Assembly (NCBI RefSeq): GCF_029867415.1
Contig: NW_026705157.1
Coordinates: 806,001 to 870,000, forward strand
Direction of reading: 5' to 3'
DNA from: Vicia villosa
Lineage: Eukaryota; Streptophyta; Magnoliopsida; Fabales; Fabaceae
DNA: 64,000 nucleotides
The notes under the pieces are model-generated. The model had not been told where the DNA came from and ran no database searches. It saw only the letters and a program-made list of their open reading frames with translations. Positions 32,255-42,539 of the stretch are shown in pieces. A program made the translations under genes and the position numbers. Position 1 is the stretch's first letter; each line of letters begins with the position of its first letter.

Positions 32255-34453
32255 TGTAACGCCCATAAATGTGTTTTTCTGATTAATTGTGATGTTTGCT
32301 ACATTTTCCTAATTTTACCGTTTTCGAATCGAGTCAGTCGGTAAATATTAATTATGTTAATATTTTACTTATTACTTTCTATGTGTGTAATTATTATGTT
32401 TTGGGTGTTAATTGGTTAGAATTAAGGTTTAGTGACATTTGGGCCAAAATTAGAATTTATGAAAGTTGAGTGGGGGAAAATGAGAAGTAGAGAAATAGAA
32501 AGAGATATTTTGATAAAGAGAGAAAAAGAGATATTTTGAGATAGTAAGAAAGAAAGAGAACTTGGGGAAGAGAAGAGAAAGAAGAGAAAAACAAAGAGAA
32601 GAAGAGAGTTGTAGAATCCAAACCAAGCTAGAGCCAAGAATCCAACCAAGGTAAGGGGGATGAATATAGTTTATCTTGATTGTATGGTTCTTGTAGTTTT
32701 GTGTGTTTTGTTCTTGTTCTTACTCTTTTCCAAGCTTGTTCAACAATGGCAAATTGTGTGTTTTGTGAGTTTTGAAGATATAAACTTGATTTTGTGGTGT
32801 GTATGTGTACTATGATGATAGATATTCCCATGGATCATGTTTGTTTTTCATTTCTCCATGTTTTCTTGCTTATGAAGAAATTTAGGTCAAAGATGATATG
32901 TGATGATCCAACCATATGATAATCATGGATTAGGTGTATATATAGCATGTTTGTGTTGTATTGGTGTTGGGATGAAGGTTTAAATGGGTTTTGAATGGTT
33001 TAGAGGGGGCTGAGACGGTCTGTTGCAGAACTGGTTTTTCTGGGTTTACGCAGGTCCGCTGAGCGGAGGGGGTCCGCTGAGCGGAGGTTCTTTTGCAGGA
33101 ATCTCTGTCTGGGTCCGCTGAGCGGAGGTTCTGTATTTTCGTTTGGTGAATTCTCTGTCTGGGTCCGCTGAGCGGAGCTCAAGCGGACTGTGTGGAATTT
33201 TGTTTTTCCAAACTTTGTTTTGTTGTATCTTTTGAACCGTAGGTCGTTTCTACGCGCCGTTTGAAGTATTATGAGAACCCTTGAGTATGCTTTATGATAA
33301 AGAGGAGTGTGTTGGTGGTTGAATGATTTTTCATAAATGTATTTTGTGAAATGATATTTGCTAATCAAGTATGTTTTGACGGTATACGTGTGCTGTGTGA
33401 ATATGAACGCCTGAGTGGCAATTTTGATGATGTATCCGTATAGAATAATATAACCGGTGTGATGTAGATAGGTGACCGAGTTATATTGTTGTTGTTGTTG
33501 TTGTTATGTAATTGAGTCGTTTGTATGCACAGCATGACATTTCATTACGTTAATGGCGGAATGCTATTAACAGGTGGCCTGAATTGGCAATTATTACCAG
33601 TGGGAGCTTAATGCTCGGTAAAAAGGTGTATTTGCCCGAGTGGCAAGAGGTCATCAGTGGGGGCTAGATGCTCGATGACGGTTAGTCGTAGCTTACTGCT
33701 CGACAAAGGTGTATTTTCCTTAGGGAAAGAAGTCCCAGCATAATGCTCGGCAAGGTGTATTTGTCATAATGACAAGGAGGAGTTTTACTCCGGATTTGGT
33801 ACCACATGCATACGCATAGTCGAGTCTCATTCATCATCTTCGGTCTTTATAATTTATGTTATCATCCATGTACCGCATTATTTATATATTGATTGTGGTT
33901 GACTTATTGGATTATCTTGTTATATGACTCTTAATGATATTGTTGGAATTACTATATTGATCATGCTTTCATTATGAATTGTATTCTCACCCTTCTGCCT
34001 TAATGTTACCTACTCGTGGGTAATGTGCAGGTGATCCGCAAGTGTAGGTGCTCTCTTTGTAGTCGTCCGTTTTGGTGTCGTCCGCTCGTGATACGTAACA
34101 CCTAAGGGGGGGGATCGAACACTTATTTTGTAGATAATGCTTATAGGATCCTTTTGATGTATATTTGATCCTTTTTATGTATTCATATTATGTATTTTGG
34201 ATACCTTCTCATGCGATGTATTTTGGAAGGATGTTGTGGATATTTTGTTTACCGATGCATTTATACAAGTATGAATACATTCAGGTGTTTATGTGTATCC
34301 GTCCGCTTGATTATTTGTGTTACGCATCTTTTGCGAGTATGTTATGTTTGGTTATGTGGTTACTTAAGTGTAACGCCCTAATTGTTTTTATGAATTTAAT
34401 TTTTATACTCTGATATTTGTACCTATATGCCTGGGTAGAATTGGGGTGTTACA
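32255..34453 (+). repeat. 5' LTR of Tekay-type element
   Basis: This LTR contains four copies of TCCGCTGAGCGGA (33055, 33073, 33114, 33164), a perfect 6-bp inverted repeat around one G, plus a half site at 33182. A conserved block follows at about 33225-33268 (TCTTTTGAACCGTAGG, then TACGCGCCGTTTGAAG). A GTT microsatellite lies near 33490. Confidence 0.93.
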
Positions 34454-34457
34454 TTAG

Positions 34458-34469
34458 TGGTATCAGAGC
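34458..34469 (+). other. Primer-binding site (initiator-Met tRNA)
   Basis: TGGTATCAGAGC is an exact complement of the plant initiator-Met tRNA 3' end and lies four bases after the LTR end, as is usual for chromoviruses. Confidence 0.93.
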
Positions 34470-34571
34470 GGGTCGGTCTTGTCCGACCAAGTGTCGTGTC
34501 GTTTGGTCTAACAATTCTTGTGTTATTTTTTTTTGGGCTTACTTCTCTTGGTGTTATTGTGAAGTTTAGAG

Positions 34572-37500
34572 ATGGCTGGACGTAACGACGCTGCTATTGC
34601 TGCTGCATTGCAAGCTATGCCTGAAGCTATGCATACGGATGAGAATGCAAGGTCTCGGAGTCTAGCGACTTTCCAGAGGGAGAATCCTCCTGTGTTTAAG
34701 GGAACGCATGACCCCGAGGGAGCCTTGACTTGGATGAAGGAGATGGAGAGGATCTTTCGTGTGATGGATTGCACGCAAGAGCAGAAAGTTAGGTATGGCA
34801 CTCATCAGTTAGCTGTGGAGGCTGATGATTGGTGGCTGGAGACTTTGGCAAGGTTAGAAGCAACCGGTGAAGAGATTTCCTGGACGGTGTTCAAGAGGGA
34901 GTTTTTGAGGAAGTATTACCCGGAGGATGTCCGTGGGAAGAAAGAGACTGAGTTTTTGGCTTTGGTTCAAGGCAGCATGTCTGTGTCTGAATATGCGGCC
35001 AAGTTTAATGAACTTGTGAAATTCTACCCGCACTTTGTTGGTGAGGGAGCAGAATTTTCTAAGTGCATTAAGTTCCAGAATGGGTTACGTTCTGATATCA
35101 AGAAGGCGGTGGGGTATCAGAAGATTCGGGTGTTTCCAGATTTGGTGGACAGCTGTAGGATTTATGATGAGGATAATAATGCTCATCATAAGGTGATTAA
35201 TGAAAAGAGGAACAAAGGTCCGCAGAATCGTGGGACGCCGTATGATGGAGGGAAGGGTAAGCAAAAGATGAATTATGGACCAAGGTTTAGTGGGGGAGAT
35301 GCTCCTGCTAAGATTGTGTGTTTTAAGTGTGGTAAACCTGGCCATAAAAGTAATGTCTGCTTTAGTGACGCAAAGAAATGTTTCAAGTGTGGAAGGGTAG
35401 GACATGTGTCATCCGACTGTGCATCCAAAGGAGTTGTGTGTTTTAATTGTGGTGAAGAGGGACACATGAGCGGTCAATGTCAGAAGAAGAAAGTTCAAGC
35501 TGGTGGGAAAGTGTTTGCTTTGGCTGGAACTCAGACGGACAAGGGTGATCGACTGATCAGAGGTACTTGTTTTATTAATGGCATTCCTTTAATTGCTATT
35601 ATTGATACGGGTGCTTCGCATTGTTTTATAGCCGATGATTGTGTTAAAAGATTAGGTCTTGTTCTATCTGAATTGGGTGGTGAGATGGTTATCGATTTAC
35701 CAGCAATGGGGTCGGTGATTACTTCTCTAGTTTGTAAGAATCGTCCGGTATCAATCTTCGGTAAGGACTTTACTGTTGATTTGATTTGTTTGCCGATGAG
35801 CGAGTTAGACGTGGTTCTGGGAATGGATTGGTTGATGAATAATCGTGTCCATATCGATTGTTATCATAAGTTGGTGAGGTTTCCATTTCTTGAGAAGGAT
35901 GTGGAATTTGATGTCTTATCTACCAAGGAGTTGAATCGACTGTTAGAAGATGGGGCACAATTGTTTGGTGTGTTTGCATCGTTGACTGTGGAGAGTCGAG
36001 CTGCAGTTGGGGATTTTCCAGTAGTGCGAGAATTTCCCGAAGTGTTTCCTGAAGACTTTTCTGATGTGCCGCCAAAGAGAGAGGTGGAGTTTTCCATAGA
36101 TCTAGTTCCTGGTACGAGGCCTGTTTCTATGGCGCCGTATAGAATGTTGGCATCAGAGTTAGTGGAATTAAAGAAACAATTGGAAGAGTTGCTAGCAAAA
36201 CATTTTGTGAGGCCTAGTGTTTCACCATGGGGAGCTCCAGTGTTGTTGGTAAAGAAGAAGGATGGAAGCATGAGGTTGTGTATTGATTATCGCCAGTTGA
36301 ACAAGGTGACGATTAAGAATAAGTATCCGCTTCCTAGAATTGACGACTTGATGGATCAGTTGGTGGGAGCCAGTGTGTTTAGCAAGATTGATTTAAGATC
36401 TGGTTACCATCAGATTCGGGTGAAGGAAGAAGATATTCAGAAGACTGCGTTTAGGACTCGGTACGGGCATTATGAGTTTTTGGTGATGCCGTTCGGAGTT
36501 TCTAATGCACCTGGTGTGTTTATGGAGTATATGAATCGCATATTCCATGATCAGTTGGATAAGTTTGTTGTGGTCTTCATAGATGACATCTTGATTTATT
36601 CTAAGTCTCCGGAAGAGCATGAGGAGCATTTGCGTGTTGTGCTACAGGTTTTGAAGGAGAAGCAGTTGTATGCTAAGTTATCCAAGTGCGAGTTCTGGTT
36701 ATCAGCGGTGAGTTTTCTTGGTCATGTGATTTCAGGTAGCGGGATTGCAGTGGATCCATCCAAAGTAGATGCAGTGCTACAATGGGAGGTTCCGAGATCG
36801 GTTACTGAGATCAGAAGCTTTTTAGGTTTGGCAGGTTATTATCGAAGATTCATCGAAGGCTTTTCGAAGTTGGCACTTCCGTTAACTCAGCTTACTTGCA
36901 AGGGTAAGGCGTTTATTTGGGACATAGTTTGTGAAAGGAATTTTGAAGAGTTGAAGAGAAGGTTGACTTCAGCTCCGGTTTTGGTTTTACCTGATCCTGA
37001 GGAACCGTTTGTGGTGTATTGTGATGCATCGCATATGGGGTTAGGTGGTGTTTTGATGCAGGAAGGTAAGGTGGTGGCTTACGCTTCGAGGCAGTTAAGG
37101 ATTCATGAGAAGAATTATCCCACTCATGATTTAGAGTTAGTTGCGGTGGTTTTTGCATTAAAGATTTGGAGGCATTATCTCTACGGTGCAAGGTTCGAGG
37201 TCTTTAGTGGTCATAAGAGTTTGAAATACTTATTTGATCAGAAAGAGTTGAACATGAGACAACGTAGGTGGTTGGAATTCTTGAAGGACTATGACTTTAG
37301 CTTGAATTACCATCCTGGTAAAGCTAATGTGGTTGCCGATGCTTTGAGTCGGAAATCTTTGCACATGTCCGCTATGATGGCGGAGGAGTGGGAACTTTTG
37401 GAGCAGTTTCGTGATCTTAGTTTGGTATGTGAATTGACACCAGATAGTGTGAAATTGGGTATGTTGAAAGTGACGAATGACTTTCTGTCGACCGTTAGAG

Positions 37501-38960
37501 AGAGACAGAAAATGGATGTGAAACTTGTTAATTTGTTTATGGTGGCAAATCAAAGTGATGATGGCGACTTCAGAGTGGATGGTCAGGGTGTTTTGAGATT
37601 CCGTGGTCGAATTTGTGTACCTGATGATTCCGAGCTGAAAAAGATGATTTTAGAGGAAGGTCACAGAAGCAGTTTGAGTATTCATCCGGGAGCCAATAAG
37701 ATGTATCAGGATTTGAAGAAGATCTTTTGGTGGTCTGGTTTGAAAAGGGATGTGGCTCAGTTTGTGTATGCGTGTTTGGTATGTCAGAAGTCAAAAGTGG
37801 AGCATCAGCGTCCTGCAGGGTTGTTGCAACCGTTGGATATTCCAGAGTGGAAATGGGATAGTATTTCTATGGACTTTGTGACGAGTTTACCAAATACTGT
37901 GAGAGGTTTCGATGCGGTTTGGGTGATTGTTGATAGGTTGACAAAGTCTGCTCACTTTATTCCTATTAACATCACTTTTCCAGTTGCGAAGTTGGCTGAG
38001 ATTTATATCAAGGTGATTGTGAAACTACATGGTATACCGTTGAGTATTGTGTCGGATAGAGATCCAAGGTTCACATCAGATTTTTGGAAAGGTTTGCAAG
38101 AGGCTCTAGGTTCTAAGTTGAGGTTGAGTTCAGCTTATCATCCTCAGACAGACGGTCATACCGAAAGGACTATTCAATCGTTAGAAGACTTGTTGAGGGC
38201 TTGTGTTCTAGAGAAGGGAGGTTCGTGGGATACTTATCTTCCGTTGATAGAATTCACTTACAATAACAGTTTTCATTCTAGTATCGGAATGGCACCTTTT
38301 GAAGCGCTATATGGTCGTAAGTGTAGAACTCCACTGTGTTGGTTTGAATCGGGCGAGAGTGTGGTACTCGGACCTGAAATAGTAAGAGAGACTACAGAGA
38401 AGGTGAAATTTATTCGTGAGAAGATGAGAAGTTCACAGAGTAGGCAAAAGAGTTATCATGACAAGCGAAGGAAAGATTTGGAATTCCAAGCCGGTGATCA
38501 TGTATTCTTAAGAGTTACACCTATGACTGGTGTTGGACGAGCTTTGAAATCGAGGAAGCTTACTCCGCGTTTTATTGGTCCTTATCAGATATCGGAGCGA
38601 GTTGGCAAAGTTGCGTATCGGGTGGCGTTACCGCCAAGTCTTTCTAATCTGCACGATGTATTCCATGTGTCTCAGTTGAGGAGATACATTGCGGATCCGT
38701 CCCATGTGATTCAGATGGATGATGTGCAAGTGCGTGAGAACCTGACGGTTGAGACGATACCAGTGCGTATTGAAGATCGTGAGACTAAGACTCTGCGAGG
38801 CAAGGAGATCGCCTTGGTGAAAGTCGTATGGTTAAGTGCGGCAGGTGAGAGTTTGACATGGGAGTTGGAGAGCAAGATGCGAGATTCCTATCCTGAGTTG
38901 TTTATAGCAGGTAATCTTATTTTCGAGGACGAAAATCTTTTAAGTGGGGGAGGGTTGTAA
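34572..38960 (+). CDS. Ty3/gypsy chromovirus Gag-Pol polyprotein, 1462 aa
   Basis: The order is Gag-PR-RT-RNaseH-IN-chromodomain. The Gag capsid region is followed by three CCHC knuckles (CX2CX4HX4C), the first at 250-263. Protease DTGAS is at 345-349. Reverse transcriptase has FIDD at 669-672. RNase H has D818, E855 and D923 in place, but residue 880, normally the D of the DHKSL motif, is G (codon GGT at 37209-37211). Integrase has its HHCC zinc region, then D1101, D1162 and E1198 with D,D(35)E spacing. A C-terminal chromo-like segment (VRIEDRE to WELESKM) would bind chromatin and guide insertion. The stop TAA (38958-38960) overlaps the 3' LTR start. No frameshift or stop interrupts the frame. 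The altered RNase H residue may make this copy dependent on enzyme from others. Confidence 0.97.
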   Translation: MAGRNDAAIAAALQAMPEAMHTDENARSRSLATFQRENPPVFKGTHDPEGALTWMKEMERIFRVMDCTQEQKVRYGTHQLAVEADDWWLETLARLEATGEEISWTVFKREFLRKYYPEDVRGKKETEFLALVQGSMSVSEYAAKFNELVKFYPHFVGEGAEFSKCIKFQNGLRSDIKKAVGYQKIRVFPDLVDSCRIYDEDNNAHHKVINEKRNKGPQNRGTPYDGGKGKQKMNYGPRFSGGDAPAKIVCFKCGKPGHKSNVCFSDAKKCFKCGRVGHVSSDCASKGVVCFNCGEEGHMSGQCQKKKVQAGGKVFALAGTQTDKGDRLIRGTCFINGIPLIAIIDTGASHCFIADDCVKRLGLVLSELGGEMVIDLPAMGSVITSLVCKNRPVSIFGKDFTVDLICLPMSELDVVLGMDWLMNNRVHIDCYHKLVRFPFLEKDVEFDVLSTKELNRLLEDGAQLFGVFASLTVESRAAVGDFPVVREFPEVFPEDFSDVPPKREVEFSIDLVPGTRPVSMAPYRMLASELVELKKQLEELLAKHFVRPSVSPWGAPVLLVKKKDGSMRLCIDYRQLNKVTIKNKYPLPRIDDLMDQLVGASVFSKIDLRSGYHQIRVKEEDIQKTAFRTRYGHYEFLVMPFGVSNAPGVFMEYMNRIFHDQLDKFVVVFIDDILIYSKSPEEHEEHLRVVLQVLKEKQLYAKLSKCEFWLSAVSFLGHVISGSGIAVDPSKVDAVLQWEVPRSVTEIRSFLGLAGYYRRFIEGFSKLALPLTQLTCKGKAFIWDIVCERNFEELKRRLTSAPVLVLPDPEEPFVVYCDASHMGLGGVLMQEGKVVAYASRQLRIHEKNYPTHDLELVAVVFALKIWRHYLYGARFEVFSGHKSLKYLFDQKELNMRQRRWLEFLKDYDFSLNYHPGKANVVADALSRKSLHMSAMMAEEWELLEQFRDLSLVCELTPDSVKLGMLKVTNDFLSTVRERQKMDVKLVNLFMVANQSDDGDFRVDGQGVLRFRGRICVPDDSELKKMILEEGHRSSLSIHPGANKMYQDLKKIFWWSGLKRDVAQFVYACLVCQKSKVEHQRPAGLLQPLDIPEWKWDSISMDFVTSLPNTVRGFDAVWVIVDRLTKSAHFIPINITFPVAKLAEIYIKVIVKLHGIPLSIVSDRDPRFTSDFWKGLQEALGSKLRLSSAYHPQTDGHTERTIQSLEDLLRACVLEKGGSWDTYLPLIEFTYNNSFHSSIGMAPFEALYGRKCRTPLCWFESGESVVLGPEIVRETTEKVKFIREKMRSSQSRQKSYHDKRRKDLEFQAGDHVFLRVTPMTGVGRALKSRKLTPRFIGPYQISERVGKVAYRVALPPSLSNLHDVFHVSQLRRYIADPSHVIQMDDVQVRENLTVETIPVRIEDRETKTLRGKEIALVKVVWLSAAGESLTWELESKMRDSYPELFIAGNLIFEDENLLSGGGL

Positions 38961-41151
38961 CGCCCATAAATGTGTTTTTCTGATTAATTGTGATGTTTGC
39001 TACATTTTCCTAATTTTACCGTTTTCGAATCGAGTCAGTCGGTAAATATTAATTATGTTAATATTTTACTTATTACTTTCTATGTGTGTAATTATTATAT
39101 TTTGGGTGTTAATTGGTTAGAATTAAGGTTTAGTGACATTTGGGCCAAAATTAGAATTTATGAAAGTTGAGTGGGGGAAAATGAGAAGTAGAGAAATAGA
39201 AAGAGATATTTTGATAAAGAGAGAAAAAGAGATATTTTGAGATAGTAAGAAAGAAAGAGAACTTGGGGAAGAGAAGAGAAAGAAGAGAAAAACAAAGAGA
39301 AGAAGAGAGTTGTAGAATCCAAACCAAGCTAGAGCCAAGAATCCAACCAAGGTAAGGGGGATGAATATAGTTTATCTTGATTGTATGGTTCTTGTAGTTT
39401 TGTGTGTTTTGTTCTTGTTCTTACTCTTTTCCAAGCTTGTTCAACAATGGCAAATTGTGTGTTTTGTGAGTTTTGAAGATATAAACTTGATTTTGTGGTG
39501 TGTATGTGTACTATGATGATAGATATTCCCATGGATCATGTTTGTTTTTCATTTCTCCATGTTTTCTTGCTTATGAAGAAATTTAGGTCAAAGATGATAT
39601 GTGATGATCCAACCATATGATAATCATGGATTAGGTGTATATATAGCATGTTTGTGTTGTATTGGTGTTGGGATGAAGGTTTAAATGGGTTTTGAATGGT
39701 TTAGAGGGGGCTGAGACGGTCTGTTGCAGAACTGGTTTTTCTGGGTTTACGCAGGTCCGCTGAGCGGAGGGGGTCCGCTGAGCGGAGGTTCTTTTGCAGG
39801 AATCTCTGTCTGGGTCCGCTGAGCGGAGGTTCTGTATTTTCGTTTGGTGAATTCTCTGTCTGGGTCCGCTGAGCGGAGCTCAAGCGGACTGTGTGGAATT
39901 TTGTTTTTCCAAACTTTGTTTTGTTGTATCTTTTGAACCGTAGGTCGTTTCTACGCGCCGTTTGAAGTATTATGAGAACCCTTGAGTATGCTTTATGATA
40001 AAGAGGAGTGTGTTGGTGGTTGAATGATTTTTCATAAATGTATTTTGTGAAATGATATTTGCTAATCAAGTATGTTTTGACGGTATACGTGTGCTGTGTG
40101 AATATGAACGCCTGAGTGGCAATTTTGATGATGTATCCGTATAGAATAATATAACCGGTGTGATGTAGATAGGTGACCGAGTTATATTGTTGTTGTTGTT
40201 GTTATGTAATTGAGTCGTTTGTATGCACAGCATGACATTTCATTACGTTAATGGCGGAATGCTATTAACAGGTGGCCTGAATTGGCAATTATTACCAGTG
40301 GGAGCTTAATGCTCGGTAAAAAGGTGTATTTGCCCGAGTGGCAAGAGGTCATCAGTGGGGGCTAGATGCTCGATGACGGTTAGTCGTAGCTTACTGCTCG
40401 ACAAAGGTGTATTTTCCTTAGGGAAAGAAGTCCCAGCATAATGCTCGGCAAGGTGTATTTGTCATAATGACAAGGAGGAGTTTTACTCCGGATTTGGTAC
40501 CACATGCATACGCATAGTCGAGTCTCATTCATCATCTTCGGTCTTTATAATTTATGTTATCATCCATGTACCGCATTATTTATATATTGATTGTGGTTGA
40601 CTTATTGGATTATCTTGTTATATGACTCTTAATGATATTGTTGGAATTACTATATTGATCATGCTTTCATTATGAATTGTATTCTCACCCTTCTGCCTTA
40701 ATGTTACCTACTCGTGGGTAATGTGCAGGTGATCCGCAAGTGTAGGTGCTCTCTTTGTAGTCGTCCGTTTTGGTGTCGTCCGCTCGTGATACGTAACACC
40801 TAAGGGGGGGGATCGAACACTTATTTTGTAGATAATGCTTATAGGATCCTTTTGATGTATATTTGATCCTTTTTATGTATTCATATTATGTATTTTGGAT
40901 ACCTTCTCATGCGATGTATTTTGGAAGGATGTTGTGGATATTTTGTTTACCGATGCATTTATACAAGTATGAATACATTCAGGTGTTTATGTGTATCCGT
41001 CCGCTTGATTATTTGTGTTACGCATCTTTTGCGAGTATGTTATGTTTGGTTATGTGGTTACTTAAGTGTAACGCCCTAATTGTTTTTATGAATTTAATTT
41101 TTATACTCTGATATTTGTACCTATATGCCTGGGTAGAATTGGGGTGTTACA
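38956..41151 (+). repeat. 3' LTR of Tekay-type element
   Basis: Nearly identical partner of 32255-34453. The same four TCCGCTGAGCGGA motifs lie 6701 bp downstream of those in the 5' LTR (39756-39877). The LTR is followed by ACTTC and then by the second half of the split SINE. Confidence 0.93.
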
Positions 41152-41497
41152 ACTTCTAGTATCAAGTGGTTCCAGCCCCTTCCCGATCGCAGTTGCGGGA
41201 GTTCGAACCATGGTTCTCCATACCAAGTCTAGCGCCAATCACCACTAAACCAACTAACAATTGGTATTTTAATATAAAGTTTTATTACTGATAACTCAGT
41301 TATTTTCTTAACACAGTAAAAAATATAAATATAGGGGTGGGGGTGGAAATAGGCCAGGCCGATAACAGGGGCCTACAGGCTAGCCTACACAGGCTCAGGC
41401 CAGGCCACACATTTTTTTAAATAGAAAAGGCCTGGACTTTTTTATAAGCCTATTTAGTTAAAAAGGCTAGGCCTCAAGCCCCTAAAAAAACCTTTTA

Positions 41498-42481
41498 GGG
41501 TCTGTTTGGTTGGAAGTAGATGGAGGGGAGGGGAGGGGAGGGGATCTTTATAAATAAATGTGTTTGGTTCATTTTTTATGAGGGGAGGGGAGGAGAGCAA
41601 ATTCCCTCCTAGACTCACTTTTTGCTCCCCTCCAAATTGGGGGATTTGGAGGGGAGGGAAGATTCATTAATCAAAATTTTATTATTTTCCCTATTTTATC
41701 CTCAATTATTTTTTTTAATTCCAAGATTTTCCTTATTGAATTATTAATGACTAGATTTTTCTATGTAATTTCACGTTTCATTGCAGTTGCTATTTGTGCC
41801 TTGTTGCTCTCAGGTGAATTATTTCCTTTTTATTTTGTTGAATTTTCTTTTTTGATATTATGTTGTTTTTTAATAATAATAACATCCTTATATCAGTTCT
41901 TATTTGTAATATATAATAGTAATAAATTTTTTTTATTATACTATTAATAATAATAACATAATAATAACAATGTGCAAATATATTATGTTTATGTTATAAA
42001 TAAAGATTTTAAGTTTAATATTATTTGTCCAATTTTTTTAACATTATAATATTATTTTATGTATTTTTAATTATAGAAATTGTTTTATTGGGTTAGATGA
42101 ATCATCAAGATGAGATAATTGTTTGATTTGAAGATCTATAGTTCAACTAATGTGTGATGTTGTTTAGTGTTATAGTATGACTTATGAACGAAGAAGTTTT
42201 TATTTGGGGAAATTTACTCAATACTATTGTTATTTAGAATTATTTTTACGAAGAACAAATAACAATATTTATATGGATAAAAAGGTAATTTAATTTTAAA
42301 ATCCCCCTCCCCTTGTGAACCAAACATACATGTTGGTAAAAAACCCTCCCCTTCCCTCCCCTCCCCTTCTTTGAACCAAACATATATTTAGTTAAATTCC
42401 CTCCCCTCCCTTCCCCTCCGTTCCCCTCCCCTCTATTAAATTCCCTCCCCTCCCCTCCCCTCCGTTGAACCAAACAGACCC
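41498..42481. mobile_element. Tourist-like (PIF/Harbinger) MITE with TTA duplication, 984 bp
   Basis: The ends are inverted: GGGTCTGTTTGGTT at the left and AACCAAACAGACCC at the right. It is flanked by TTA on both sides (41495-41497 and 42482-42484), the PIF/Harbinger target. GGGGAGGGG-type purine runs near the left end mirror CCCCTCCCC runs near the right, so the arms extend well inward. The core is AT-rich and has no transposase ORF. It sits inside the hAT-like repeat. Confidence 0.85.
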
Positions 42482-42539
42482 TTAAGCCTATCAGCCGGCC
42501 TATTTAAATAAATATGAATAATTTTTTTATTATCATTAT

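Larger units (their letters stand above)
32255..41151 (+). mobile_element. Intact Ty3/gypsy Tekay-type chromovirus, 8897 bp
   Basis: LTRs lie at 32255-34453 (2199 bp) and 38956-41151 (2196 bp), start TGTAACGCCC and end GGGTGTTACA. The target duplication ACTTC is at 32250-32254 and 41152-41156. A perfect Met-tRNA primer-binding site lies 4 bp after the 5' LTR and a polypurine tract AGTGGGGGAGGG precedes the 3' LTR. By eye the LTRs differ by one substitution (near 32398/39099) and one GTT unit in a short microsatellite (near 33490/40191). The element is therefore very young. One full polyprotein ORF is present, but its RNase H has a damaged active-site position. Confidence 0.96.
32180..41265 (-). 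mobile_element. tRNA-derived SINE, split by the Tekay chromovirus
   Basis: Read on minus, the right piece (41265-41157) starts GTTAGTTGGTTTAGTGGTG (A-box-like). It then has GGTTCGAACTCC (B box, about 41199-41210) and CGCAACTGCGATCGGG, as in legume tRNA-derived SINEs. The body continues left of the retroelement at 32254-32180 (ACTGGACTAAACCGG, then AAGCCCAAACGG). Removing the chromovirus and one copy of its ACTTC duplication joins the halves into one SINE of about 180 bp. The SINE's own 3' end and target duplication were not resolved. Confidence 0.7.

Noticed and set aside
33000..33368. 122-codon minus-strand ORF repeated at 39701-40069
   Set aside because: It lies wholly inside the Tekay LTR, appears twice only because the LTR does, and is opened by the TCCGCTGAGCGGA repeats. 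It has no known domain.
35864..36271. 135-codon minus-strand ORF in the chromovirus
   Set aside because: It mirrors the protease-RT region of the real polyprotein and has no independent features.
41157..41265. Possible tRNA gene from the GTTCGAAC B-box
   Set aside because: No cloverleaf with matching acceptor arms could be formed. The context is a SINE body, and the TE insertion splits it.
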